A stretch of DNA of 13,087 nucleotides from Puniceicoccales bacterium (GCA_031282565.1 JAITDL010000063.1:1-13087), one strand, 5' to 3'. Shown: positions 1 to 6,860, numbered from the stretch's first letter. Notes: a model not told the origin generated them from the sequence alone. Numbers and translations: made by a program.

Positions 1-204
1 TCGCAGAACCTGCTCCGCCGCAATTGGTTTTGGCAGAAAAATCTAGCGGGAATTCCAAATTCCGAGGCGCCGCGGTGCAGCGCTAAATCGCTCCCAAAAG
101 ACAACTTCGCGGCGCCTCCCCGCGAAACACCAACGCTCTAGATCCGCTGCCGCTGGACCTGGCCGTTAAATTCAAATTAGCAGCAAAGAGATAGGTGCGG
201 CCCA
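1..204. other. Left-edge stretch with no supported gene
   Basis: No complete gene can be supported here. The three forward frames are open from the window edge and stop at 46 (TAG), 86 (TAA, inside repeat copy 1) and 141 (TAG), so the tail of an upstream + strand gene may be present, but I cannot tell which frame is used and none of the short tails is recognisable. In particular none resembles the end of McsA, the usual partner gene before mcsB. The stretch contains repeat copy 1 and, just before 205, a weak ribosome-binding site. No TTGACA-like promoter is visible, so the gene at 205 may be read from upstream. Confidence 0.5.
66..116 (+). repeat. Palindromic stem-loop repeat, copy 1
   Basis: An outer inverted repeat, GGCGCCGCG (66-74) and CGCGGCGCC (108-116), extends by two more pairs (GAG at 64-66 with CTC at 116-118) to a perfect 11-bp stem. 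The 33-base interior contains a second small hairpin, AGCG (79-82) with CGCT (89-92) around a six-base loop, and then an A-rich single-stranded arm. The same architecture and exactly the same 51-base length recur at 5442-5492 and 6912-6962. The interior matches copy 2 at about 21 of 33 bases, so this is the most diverged copy. It has no T-run after it and so is not a classical intrinsic terminator. Confidence 0.85.
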
Positions 205-1347
205 ATGAAAAATTCTTGGCTGACCGCGCGAGGTGGACATTATTGTTGTGGACTCCGGCAAAATCCTTCTGCCTTGGCATCTGAACAAATGGACTCGGAA
301 ATCGTCGCCCTAGCGCGCAGCACCATGCCCTGGCTTTCCAGCGTCGGTAGTCCCGTAGTCATCTCCTCCATGGTCCGTCTGGTACGAGACTTAGTCGATG
401 AACGCTTCCCTCGCTGGGCAACAAATGAGCAGCAACTCAATACGCGGGAACGGGTACACGGGGCGCTGGCGGACATGTCACCGAGTTTTCGCCACTGGCG
501 GATGGAAAGTCTTTCGCGGAACGAGCGGGCGCTATTTTCCGAGCGGCGCATAGCGGGCCGAGATTTCGCAAAAACTGCCGAATTGGCTGAAATCGCCGTC
601 TTAGACGGTCAGACGCTGGCATTTAGAATCAACGACGGCGACCACCTGAAAATTTCCTGCATCCTCCCGGGGCTGGACCTGCTCGCCGCATATGAACATG
701 CGGACTCGGCGGATAATGCCATTTCCAAGCGACTTGAATTTGCATTCGACGACAAAAAAGGGTTCCTGACGTCGGACCCGTCGGACATGGGCACGGGGCT
801 GCGCGCATCGGCGTTGCTATTTTTGCCGGCACTTTCTGCGGCGGAAAAAATTGGCCAGATAACCCATGCCATCCAACAACTTGGCTGCGCAGTCGCAGGA
901 TTTTCAGGAGTTGGATCCGGGTTTGACGGCTGCATTTTTCAAATTTACAATCGCATCACCTTGGGGGAGAGCGAGGAAACCATTCTGCGCCGCATGATCG
1001 GAGTCGTCGAAACAATCGTTGAGCAGGAATTGGCCGCCAGAAATGAATTGGAAAATGCTCTCATCAACCTCGTTCCCGACCGCATGGCGCGGGTTGTTGC
1101 CATGCTGTGCAGCGCCCGCGTTGTTCCACTGCAGGAAGGCCTTGGGCTACTTGGTCAGGCACGTCTAGCTGCCTGCCTCGGCTACATCGACGGGCAATTC
1201 ATTGGCGCTGTGGATGAACTGATGACCGCGATCCTTCCAACTCACCTGCAGCTGCGCCATGGAGAATGGGTTAAAGAAGCACAGCAGAACTCCATACGGG
1301 CTGAAATCCTCCGCCAGGCATTTGCCAAGGTGCAGATGCTCCGCTGA
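205..1347 (+). CDS. mcsB: McsB-family (ATP:guanido phosphotransferase) protein, probable pseudokinase
   Basis: This 380-residue protein aligns along its length with McsB, the protein-arginine kinase that marks proteins for ClpC/ClpP degradation: PVVISSMVRLVRDL (50-63), RINDGDHLKI (141-150), TSDPSDMGTGLRAS (189-202), IFQIYNRITLGESEE (244-258) and a McsB-type C-terminal helical domain. Key residues are missing. By the arginine-kinase pattern, the first phosphate-binding Arg is Met56, the Glu of NEEDH is Gly145, the following Arg is Lys149, the reactive Cys is Asp191, the next Arg is Ala231 and the second catalytic Glu is Gly239; only Arg58 and Arg200 remain. The C-terminal RDxxRA phosphoarginine-pocket motif reads QNSIRA. 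A catalytically dead scaffold or regulator is inferred. ATG205 has an AGG nine bases upstream, but the in-frame ATG289 would give 352 residues, closer to the usual length of about 360. No mcsA is visible beside it. lptB starts five bases after the stop. Confidence 0.85.
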   Translation: MKNSWLTARGGHYCCGLRQNPSALASEQMDSEIVALARSTMPWLSSVGSPVVISSMVRLVRDLVDERFPRWATNEQQLNTRERVHGALADMSPSFRHWRMESLSRNERALFSERRIAGRDFAKTAELAEIAVLDGQTLAFRINDGDHLKISCILPGLDLLAAYEHADSADNAISKRLEFAFDDKKGFLTSDPSDMGTGLRASALLFLPALSAAEKIGQITHAIQQLGCAVAGFSGVGSGFDGCIFQIYNRITLGESEETILRRMIGVVETIVEQELAARNELENALINLVPDRMARVVAMLCSARVVPLQEGLGLLGQARLAACLGYIDGQFIGAVDELMTAILPTHLQLRHGEWVKEAQQNSIRAEILRQAFAKVQMLR

Positions 1348-1352
1348 AAGAA

Positions 1353-2126
1353 ATGGATCCCATGCTTGAAGTTAGAAAACTAGAAAAGCACTACGGGAAA
1401 GTTGCCGTCGTTAGGGGCGTCGATTTCGATGTCGGCCTCGGAGAAGTAGTTGGCCTGCTTGGCCCAAATGGAGCAGGGAAGACCACAACTTTTCACATGA
1501 CCGTCGGCCTGCTTCGCCCCAGCGGTGGCAGCATACGCTTCGGCGGCAAAGAGATCTCGAACTACCCAGTCTATAGGCGCGCCCGTGAAGGTCTCGGCTA
1601 TCTGCCGCAGGAACCTTCCATCTTCCGTCGGCTGACTGTGGAAAAGAATCTCATGGCCATAGCGGAATTGCTGCCAATTTCCCAACAAAAACGGCGTGAA
1701 CGCGTTGAGATGCTCCTCGACGAACTCGACATAGGCCACCTGGCCGGTCGCATGGCCTACGACCTGAGCGGCGGCGAGCGGCGGCGGTTGGAAATCGCCA
1801 GGGCACTGATGACGGAACCAAAATTACTTCTTTTGGATGAGCCATTTAGCGGAGTTGACCCCATAAGCGTCGGCGACGTGCAGCGCATCATTTTGCAGCT
1901 GCGCCGCGATTCCATAGGCGTGCTGATCACCGATCACAATGTGCGGGAGACACTTTCCATAGTTGACCGCGCCTATCTGATTCACGAGGGCCGCGTGCTG
2001 GCTTCCGGAGATAGCAATGCGCTGCTGAATAACCCGCTAAGTAGGAAGCACTACCTCGGTGAGGATTTCCAATTCGAAGCGGCGCAAAAGCCATCGGCAA
2101 ATTGCACCAGGTCTAGCCGCCGCTAG
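1353..2126 (+). CDS. lptB: LPS export ABC transporter ATPase LptB
   Basis: LptB is the cytoplasmic ATPase of the LptB2FG complex, which extracts lipopolysaccharide from the inner membrane and pushes it across the LptA bridge to the outer membrane. All ABC ATPase motifs are present: Walker A GPNGAGKTT (37-45), Q-loop Gln86 in YLPQEPSIFRRLTV, signature LSGGERRRLEIARAL (138-152), Walker B LLLLDEPFSGVDP (158-170) and H-loop His195 in LITDHNVRETL. The combination of YLPQEPSIFR, FSGVDP and DHNVRETL is typical of LptB rather than of amino-acid transporter ATPases. The length of 257 residues is slightly above the usual 240, owing to a short polar tail after HYLGEDF. Met4 (1362) is an alternative start. 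The five-base gap after the McsB-like gene implies co-transcription. No lptA, lptC, lptF or lptG is in the window. Confidence 0.95.
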   Translation: MDPMLEVRKLEKHYGKVAVVRGVDFDVGLGEVVGLLGPNGAGKTTTFHMTVGLLRPSGGSIRFGGKEISNYPVYRRAREGLGYLPQEPSIFRRLTVEKNLMAIAELLPISQQKRRERVEMLLDELDIGHLAGRMAYDLSGGERRRLEIARALMTEPKLLLLDEPFSGVDPISVGDVQRIILQLRRDSIGVLITDHNVRETLSIVDRAYLIHEGRVLASGDSNALLNNPLSRKHYLGEDFQFEAAQKPSANCTRSSRR

Positions 2127-2234
2127 GGTTAACCGCTGCACCGCAGTCGAATGCAACAACTCACACCGCAAACTAGTGTCGCAACGGCGCTTGCAACTGT
2201 TAGCAGCCACCCAGTCTCCGCTCGCCCTTAGGGC

Positions 2235-2240
2235 TTGACA
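2235..2240 (+). promoter_or_regulatory. Candidate -35 element upstream of dnaN
   Basis: An exact TTGACA lies 44 bases before the dnaN start codon, in the gap after lptB. No good TATAAT-like partner is present at 16-18 bases (the best reading is CAACCT at 18), so the promoter call rests on the -35 hexamer and on the recurrence of the same hexamer before other transcription units in this window. Confidence 0.35.
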
Positions 2241-2267
2241 TGGCGGCACCATGGAGGCCAACCTCTT

Positions 2268-2273
2268 GGGAGG
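2268..2273 (+). promoter_or_regulatory. Ribosome-binding site that sets the dnaN start
   Basis: GGGAGG sits five bases before ATG2279. It decides against the longer reading from ATG2240, whose 13 extra residues have no counterpart in DnaN; starting at 2279 gives a normal MKFSANRDVL N-terminus. Confidence 0.85.
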
Positions 2274-2278
2274 ATATC

Positions 2279-3394
2279 ATGAAATTTTCCGCGAATAGGG
2301 ATGTGCTCTGCGATGCACTCCACGCCGTTGGCGGCGGCGTTGGCAACGCTCAAACAATGCCGATTCTTGGCAACGTTCTACTTACTGCAAAAGATGGCGA
2401 ATTGGAGTTGGCAACCACCAATTTGGACTTTGCCGTCGGCTGCGCCGTGGCGGCTTCCGTTTCGAAAACCGGCAGCTCCACACTGCCCGCCAGGAAATTA
2501 ACTGGCATTTGCCGGGCAATAGATTCCGATATCATTGATTTGGAATTACTTTCATCTGGAAATTCCGTGCGAATTTCCGGAGGAGGATCAGTTTTCAGGC
2601 TCACAGCGCTGCCGCCGTCGGATTTTCCAAGTCTACCACAAATCATTCTTGAAAACCAAATTACGCTCAAAGCCGAAGCCCTCTCCCGAGCCATGAATTC
2701 CGTGGACTACGCCCAATCCCGTGATGAACATCGCCAGGTACTTAACGGCACATTTTTCCAGCTTGAGGATGGAGTTTTGGCGCTGGTTGCAACGGACGGC
2801 AGGCGCTTGGCACGGAGCACAGTTCCATGCAATGGAGGCGATTGGTCGTTTATTTTGCCGGCCCGCAGCGCCACGGAACTGCTTCGCCTGGTAGAAGGTG
2901 GAACGGACGCAACACTATCCGGCACGGGCCGCCAGGTGTCGTTTTCCATTTTCTATGGTGAAACCGGTAAATTCATTCGCTCATGGTTAGTTAGCAAAGT
3001 TGTGGACGGAAATTATCCAAACTACCGCCAGGTCATACCGTCCACGCCGGTGCATCGCCTAGTGCTTCAGCGGGAAACATTTCTCGCCGCGCTGTCGCGG
3101 GCAGCGCTCATGGGTGGAGCGGCACCGGCTGTGCAAATTAAATTTTCGGAAAATCTCGTCGAGCTGTCTGCGTCAAATGGCGAGTTCGGAGACGCATACG
3201 AGCGCATTGCCGCCGTCGCTCCAAGCCAGACGCCGGTGGAAATTTCGTTCAACCCGCGCTACCTCATAGAACCGCTGCGGGCACGCTCCTCTCCGGAAGT
3301 CGCATTCGAATTCCGCGACAGCTTGAGCCCCGGAGTTTTACGCTCCGATGACGATTTCCTCTGCGTCGTAATGCCGCTCAGATCCGGAAGTTAG
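2279..3394 (+). CDS. dnaN: DNA polymerase III sliding clamp (beta subunit)
   Basis: DnaN forms the ring-shaped dimer that encircles DNA and tethers DNA polymerase III and many repair proteins. The 371-residue length is normal. Three successive clamp domains can be placed at about 1-122, 123-253 and 254-371. Recognisable positions are PILGNVLL (28-35), DFPSLP (115-120), SRDEHRQVLNGTFF (147-160), the hydrophobic-pocket segment ATDGRRLARS (171-180), VVDGNYPNYRQVIP (241-254), SFNPRYLIEPL (323-333) and the terminal VVMPLRSGS (363-371), where the clamp normally ends with a short MPMRL-type tail that binds partner peptides. The start is fixed by a strong ribosome-binding site. The gene is not next to dnaA, recF or gyrB within the window; its neighbours are lptB and a MarC-family gene. 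Confidence 0.97.
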   Translation: MKFSANRDVLCDALHAVGGGVGNAQTMPILGNVLLTAKDGELELATTNLDFAVGCAVAASVSKTGSSTLPARKLTGICRAIDSDIIDLELLSSGNSVRISGGGSVFRLTALPPSDFPSLPQIILENQITLKAEALSRAMNSVDYAQSRDEHRQVLNGTFFQLEDGVLALVATDGRRLARSTVPCNGGDWSFILPARSATELLRLVEGGTDATLSGTGRQVSFSIFYGETGKFIRSWLVSKVVDGNYPNYRQVIPSTPVHRLVLQRETFLAALSRAALMGGAAPAVQIKFSENLVELSASNGEFGDAYERIAAVAPSQTPVEISFNPRYLIEPLRARSSPEVAFEFRDSLSPGVLRSDDDFLCVVMPLRSGS

Positions 3395-3436
3395 CGCAGA
3401 CGCGAAGTTAATTTCAAATTGTTTGCCGCAGTGCGC

Positions 3437-3442
3437 TTGACA
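3437..3442 (+). promoter_or_regulatory. Candidate -35 element upstream of the MarC-family gene
   Basis: A second exact TTGACA, preceded by GC as at dnaN, lies in the 55-base gap after dnaN. It is only 13 bases before ATG3450. If it is a real promoter, translation must begin at ATG3471 or ATG3495 instead. A weak CACCAT lies 17 bases downstream. Confidence 0.3.
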
Positions 3443-3449
3443 GCCGCCG

Positions 3450-4148
3450 ATGGATTTTTCACCATGGGCCATGGTCGGATCGTGCGCGAACTTCATGTCA
3501 CATTTTGGTCTCTTCGGCGACAGCGTTTTACGCCTACTTGGGGCGATTAACCCACTCTCCGTAGCGGTTCTTTTTCTTGCGTCCTTCGGCCGCTACGGCT
3601 TCCGCCAGCGCCGATCCATGGCGCGCACGGCATCTGCGGTCGCATTCTTTCTGCTGTTGGCGTTTGTCTGGTGGGGCGACTCCATCCTCGCCATACTGGG
3701 CATCGGCGTTCCGTCCATCTACATCGCCGGCGGCATAATTCTCGCCGTTATTGGATCTAAGTTCCTCTGCAGCACAGACTCAGATGAAATTGACGGCGAG
3801 TCGCAGGTTGGCCCCGTTGAATTCTCAAAGGATAGGCCGAACATGGCGGTGATCCCGTTGGCAATTCCGCTAATCGTTGGCGGTGGCCAGGTTGCGGCAG
3901 CCGTTGACTGCGGCAAGTCGGCGGTTTTTTTCTGTGAAAAGCTCATTGTCGCTCTGGCAGTTGCAGTTGCAATCGCCATAACGCTCATCGCCCTGTCCGT
4001 GGCCAGCTTCCTATGCGCATTTCTCAGCTCCACACTGGAGAAACTTTTTTTCCGCATCGGCGGGCTCGTAATCCTCGCCATAGCTTTTCAACACATTCTC
4101 CGCGGCCTAGAAGGAATGGAGCCATTTTGCAACATGATCTGCCGCTGA
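3450..4148 (+). CDS. MarC-family (UPF0056) integral membrane protein
   Basis: This is a polytopic inner-membrane protein of the MarC/YhgN family, whose transported substrate or role is not established. About six membrane segments can be placed near residues 24-46, 60-82, 84-107, 132-152, 164-194 and 199-219. Family signatures are INP (33-35) in the first segment, GDSILAILGIGVPSIYIAGG (76-95), AVIPLAIPLIVGGG (133-146) and the closing RIGGLVILAIAFQHILRGL (202-220). Two normally conserved spots differ: the GPG after PLAIPL reads GGG, and the proline following the NP motif is absent. None of the candidate starts (3450, 3471, 3495) has a good ribosome-binding site; 3495 gives a 217-residue protein that begins just before the first membrane segment, as in most relatives. 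It occupies the place where atpB normally precedes atpE, but it lacks the essential-arginine helix of subunit a and is not AtpB. Confidence 0.8.
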   Translation: MDFSPWAMVGSCANFMSHFGLFGDSVLRLLGAINPLSVAVLFLASFGRYGFRQRRSMARTASAVAFFLLLAFVWWGDSILAILGIGVPSIYIAGGIILAVIGSKFLCSTDSDEIDGESQVGPVEFSKDRPNMAVIPLAIPLIVGGGQVAAAVDCGKSAVFFCEKLIVALAVAVAIAITLIALSVASFLCAFLSSTLEKLFFRIGGLVILAIAFQHILRGLEGMEPFCNMICR

Positions 4149-4176
4149 TTTTTCTGCTAATTTATAAGTCTTTGCG

Positions 4177-4182
4177 TTGACA
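4177..4182 (+). promoter_or_regulatory. Candidate -35 element upstream of atpE
   Basis: A third exact TTGACA lies 62 bases before the atpE start, in the gap after the MarC-family gene. No convincing -10 box is at the canonical distance. It suggests that atpEFH has its own promoter. Confidence 0.35.
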
Positions 4183-4200
4183 ATTACGGCAAAATGTATT

Positions 4201-4216
4201 CCACTACTTGCAGTGG
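4201..4216 (+). promoter_or_regulatory. Leader hairpin just before the atpE ribosome-binding site
   Basis: CCACT (4201-4205) pairs with AGTGG (4212-4216) around a six-base loop, followed by CGTTTTATTT and then the GGAGG ribosome-binding site at 4227-4231, seven bases before ATG4239. The U-rich stretch between hairpin and ribosome-binding site resembles the translational enhancer context known for atpE in other bacteria, where subunit c must be made in excess. A weak attenuator is the alternative; the stem of five pairs is short for that. Confidence 0.35.
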
Positions 4217-4238
4217 CGTTTTATTTGGAGGAATTGCT

Positions 4239-4457
4239 ATGATGCATTTTATTGGAGAACTCACGGGGGATTTTGCCAAGGGCCTTACGGGCGCATGTGG
4301 CTGCTTTGCAGCGGCAATCGGCGTAGCGCTCATCGGCACCAAGGCGGCTGAGGCGGTTGGGCGCAATCCGGAAGCCTCCGGCAAAATACTAGTCCAATCC
4401 ATTCTCGGCATGGCTCTCGCTGAAGCTGTTGCATTCTATGCGCTATTTCTCTCCTAG
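4239..4457 (+). CDS. atpE: F1Fo ATP synthase subunit c
   Basis: Subunit c forms the membrane rotor ring that carries protons through Fo. The 72-residue protein has the expected helical hairpin: helix 1 about residues 13-35, the polar loop GRNPEA (41-46) that contacts F1, and helix 2 about 48-71 with the ion-binding carboxylate Glu62 in GMALAEAVAFYAL. Residue 63 is Ala rather than Ser and no Na+-type helix-1 Gln pattern is evident, so a proton-driven ring is more likely than a sodium one. The glycine-rich strip of helix 1 is partly replaced (GACGCFAAAIG). GGAGG at 4227-4231 fixes the start at ATG4239, with ATG4242 immediately after. atpF follows 11 bases downstream. No atpB lies upstream. Confidence 0.93.
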   Translation: MMHFIGELTGDFAKGLTGACGCFAAAIGVALIGTKAAEAVGRNPEASGKILVQSILGMALAEAVAFYALFLS

Positions 4458-4468
4458 CCAGTGGAAAT

Positions 4469-5029
4469 ATGAACGCCGCACTTGCAGTAGTTGGCCAGCT
4501 GTCGAGTTCCAGCGGCACCGTATCGAAATTGGCCGCAGAATTCCACGTCGAATGGCCATTGCTAGCCGCACAAATCCTTAACTTTACCGTAGTTGCACTG
4601 CTGCTCTACCGCTTTGCCGTCGGTCCACTGCTGCGCGTAATTGACGAACGCCGCAGGACGGTGCAGAGTGGACTCGTCGACGCCGAAAAAGCGGCGAAGA
4701 AGTTGGCCGCCAGCGACGTGCTGTGCCACAAAAAACAGATTGAAGCCGGTGGAGAGGCGAAAAAAATCATTGGCGATGCAAAACTTGCCGCCGATGCACT
4801 GGCTCTTGATCGAAAAAAGCAAATGGATACGGAGCTTGCCGCACTGCGGACAAAGGAAGCGGAACGAATTTCAGCTGAGCGCGATGCGGCAATTCGCTCA
4901 GCCGTGAAAGAGCTGCGACTCCAAGCTGCCGCACTGTCGGAAAAGATTCTGCGTACAGGCATCGACGAGGACGCGGCCGCACAATTTTCTGCAAACGCCG
5001 TCAGGGCAATTGAATCGGCAAATGGCTAG
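4469..5029 (+). CDS. atpF: F1Fo ATP synthase subunit b
   Basis: Subunit b is the membrane-anchored peripheral stalk that holds F1 stationary. The 186-residue protein has a short N-terminal region, one membrane segment at about 28-50 (WPLLAAQILNFTVVALLLYR), the junction GPLLRVIDERRRTVQ (52-66), and then a long charged, alanine-rich helix (about 60-165) expected to form the stalk coiled coil. The NF pair (38-39) and the ID-R pattern at the membrane exit are typical for the family. The start has a weak GTGGA four bases upstream. The stop overlaps the start of atpH. Confidence 0.93.
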   Translation: MNAALAVVGQLSSSSGTVSKLAAEFHVEWPLLAAQILNFTVVALLLYRFAVGPLLRVIDERRRTVQSGLVDAEKAAKKLAASDVLCHKKQIEAGGEAKKIIGDAKLAADALALDRKKQMDTELAALRTKEAERISAERDAAIRSAVKELRLQAAALSEKILRTGIDEDAAAQFSANAVRAIESANG

Positions 5030-5426
5030 GGCGCAGCAATCACCATCCACGGCACACGCCGCAAAAAAGCTGTCACAGCTCATACTTTGGGCGCCGAAGC
5101 CATTGGAGACGCTCAAATTCGCAGTCGAAGTGGCTGGCGAAGTGCTAGATCCGAAACCGCGACTCGATCTGCTTGCCGCCCTCGAGAAGGCACTGGCCCG
5201 CAGCGCGCCCGCAACCGCCACGGCGACGGTGGAATACGCCGGGAAACTGCTCAAAAGTGACAAAACGCACTTGGAGGAAATTATTTCAAAAAAAGTTGGC
5301 AGGCAAATCACTCTGGCGCAAAAAAATAACGATACTCTCATCGGCGGGATCCGCGTATGCGTCGGAGATCGTCGCTGGGAATTTTCAATACGCAGCGCAC
5401 TCAGACAATTCGTTGATGGCTGCTAG
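5022..5426 (+). CDS. atpH: F1Fo ATP synthase subunit delta, short form
   Basis: The delta subunit caps the F1 head and joins it to subunit b. The C-terminal half is typical: HLEEIISKKVGRQITLAQKN, then the hallmark TLIGGIRVCVGDRRWEFSI, then RSALRQF. The whole protein is only about 134 residues against a usual 175-180, and the missing part is in the N-terminal six-helix domain that binds the top of F1. I chose ATG5022, which overlaps the atpF stop by eight bases and suggests translational coupling; a TTG at 5010 with AGGG three bases upstream would add four residues. The reading frame shows no break, so the shortness looks inherited rather than the result of a frameshift; shortened delta subunits may be characteristic of this lineage. 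No atpA follows. Confidence 0.85.
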   Translation: MARAQQSPSTAHAAKKLSQLILWAPKPLETLKFAVEVAGEVLDPKPRLDLLAALEKALARSAPATATATVEYAGKLLKSDKTHLEEIISKKVGRQITLAQKNNDTLIGGIRVCVGDRRWEFSIRSALRQFVDGC

Positions 5427-5441
5427 TTTTTGCGGAGGGAG

Positions 5442-5517
5442 GGCGCCGCGGTGTAGCGCTCCGCCGCTAAAAAAATGTAAATTCGCGGCGCCTCTCAATT
5501 CGAACAACTTATCTGCT
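5442..5517 (+). repeat. Palindromic stem-loop repeat, copy 2
   Basis: The core is 5442-5492: GGCGCCGCG (5442-5450) pairs with CGCGGCGCC (5484-5492), with an inner hairpin TAGCG (5454-5458)/CGCTA (5465-5469) and an A-rich 3' arm. The interior agrees with copy 3 at 29 of 33 positions, all four differences being transitions. The similarity to copy 3 continues past the stem: 5499-5517 matches 6969-6987 at 17 of 19 bases. It lies between the convergent atpH and the - strand gene ending at 5535, where a bidirectional terminator would be useful, but there is no T-run on either side. Confidence 0.9.
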
Positions 5518-5534
5518 GCCACCACGCCTTCAAA

Positions 5535-6860
5535 TTACTTTGCCTTTCCAGCGCGCAGCCGCAGCAAATCGTAGAGGGATTTCGCGCACAAAAACTCCGG
5601 ACATCCACTTCTACATCTATCCGTCACCAGCGTGTTTATGGCACGTACTGCATCGGCGATGTTGCGTTCAGTCACCGCAGCAACCGCATCTCCATTGCCA
5701 CCGGACTCCGGTCTGTTGCGCGCCAATATGGCATCAACTGCGTCTGCGGCAAATGTTTTCATGCTGGAATCCTTTTCCGCTGCGCTGCGTACGACGCGCG
5801 TCCACTCATTCGCCTCAAGGTTTTTAAGATTGGCGATGGGGCCGCCAAAGTCAAATGAACCTTCCGTAGGACACGCAGCTGCGCGTTCAGCTAGTTCGCC
5901 GAAGGCGCGCTCAATTGTTGGGCCAGAGAGTTTTGCGCAGACATCGACTAGCCTTGCCGCCGCCGCGCCTGCCAGTCCCCTGCTGGAAAGAATATCATCG
6001 ATGACGGCAGAGAACCCAGCTGCGAACCCGCGCGGCGCATGCCCATCTGTCTCATACTTTTGCACTTCTGATTTTAAAAGTTTTAGTCCCCATTCGCCAA
6101 ACGCCGCGCCGACCTCATGCCGTTCGCAGGCTAATTCCACAAACTCCTTATTGCCATTTGGATGCAACCCATAATCTCCGAGTTTGCCGGCCAAATCAGC
6201 TGACGCACGGCCAACTATTGCATCAAAGTCGGAGAATAGGGGACTAGCAAGTTCTGCCAGGAAGTCCTCACAGCATTTGCCGTAGGACGCAAAAAATGGC
6301 AAATGGCGCACCATGAAGGAATTAATTGCGCGACTCTTCGCATCCGCCTGGAAGAAAATACTTCTAATGAAGTTGAATTTTTCAACGGCTTGATCGATGG
6401 CGAAGTGCTCGCATGCGGAATCTATGTCTCTCGAAAGGAGAGGAGTATGGACAATAAGCATGCGCAGCGATGTTGGCGGCGAAAAAATTCCAACCAGCGA
6501 CACAAAAATAAATGTAAATGGGCACAGGAACATCTTGCGGCCGAGACTCAATTCACCATCGGAATCTCTGCCAAATTTGGCACGGCGAATGGCTTGCGCA
6601 ACGGAAACTCCGACACCAACTAGGAATGTGAGCGGCGCAAGAACTAGGCAAGCAACAGAAAAAAATCGCCAGAATGTGGGAGCTTTCTTGACCATGGCCT
6701 CTTGCTTTTCGCCGAGATGTAGTGCGCAGCCATCTGATTTGTAATTTACGTCCGGCGCGGCACTTGCAATCATAGCAATCGCCCTAAGATAATCCTCATA
6801 GGATTTACATTTTTCGCCGACAGGAATGGACGACCCTAGAAGGGAGAGTGCTCTATCCAT
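5535..6860 (-). CDS. Unrecognised protein with two membrane segments and a large soluble C-terminal part
   Basis: I do not recognise this 441-residue protein (from ATG6860). Residues 1-62 are polar; two hydrophobic segments follow at about 66-91 and 110-137, separated by a charged loop (92-109, with several Arg/Lys and Asp). Residues 140-441 are predicted soluble, rich in Ala and helix-formers with scattered Cys. There is no signal peptide. The layout fits an inner-membrane anchored protein with both ends in the cytoplasm; the paired hydrophobic segments also recall chlamydial-type inclusion proteins, but that is only a resemblance of layout. A GTG at 6887 would add nine residues, but would lie too close to the TTGACT at 6892-6897 if that is its promoter. 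The N-terminal half is noticeably more AT-rich than the C-terminal half. The gene is bracketed by repeat copies 2 and 3. Confidence 0.7.
   Translation of the reverse strand: MDRALSLLGSSIPVGEKCKSYEDYLRAIAMIASAAPDVNYKSDGCALHLGEKQEAMVKKAPTFWRFFSVACLVLAPLTFLVGVGVSVAQAIRRAKFGRDSDGELSLGRKMFLCPFTFIFVSLVGIFSPPTSLRMLIVHTPLLSRDIDSACEHFAIDQAVEKFNFIRSIFFQADAKSRAINSFMVRHLPFFASYGKCCEDFLAELASPLFSDFDAIVGRASADLAGKLGDYGLHPNGNKEFVELACERHEVGAAFGEWGLKLLKSEVQKYETDGHAPRGFAAGFSAVIDDILSSRGLAGAAAARLVDVCAKLSGPTIERAFGELAERAAACPTEGSFDFGGPIANLKNLEANEWTRVVRSAAEKDSSMKTFAADAVDAILARNRPESGGNGDAVAAVTERNIADAVRAINTLVTDRCRSGCPEFLCAKSLYDLLRLRAGKAK

Larger units (their letters stand above)
2127..2278. other. Intergenic region upstream of dnaN
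   Basis: This 152-base gap separates lptB from dnaN. It has a small CTGC/GCAG hairpin (around 2131-2144), the TTGACA motif at 2235-2240 and the dnaN ribosome-binding site. I see no T-run terminator after lptB and no TTATNCACA-type DnaA boxes, so there is no sign of a replication origin beside dnaN here. Confidence 0.4.

Noticed and set aside
83..280. A 65-codon open frame on the - strand overlapping the start of the McsB-like gene.
   Set aside because: It runs through the repeat and overlaps a well-supported gene, has no ribosome-binding site of note, and its product looks like random translation.
2127..2278. A replication origin beside dnaN.
   Set aside because: No DnaA-box cluster, no AT-rich unwinding stretch and no dnaA neighbour are visible.
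3450..4148. The gene before atpE as ATP synthase subunit a (atpB).
   Set aside because: It lacks the conserved essential-arginine helix of subunit a and carries MarC-family motifs throughout.
5427..5500. Repeat copy 2 as a bidirectional intrinsic terminator for atpH and the convergent gene.
   Set aside because: The stem is GC-rich but no T-run follows on either strand, and the same element occurs where no convergent genes exist (copy 1).
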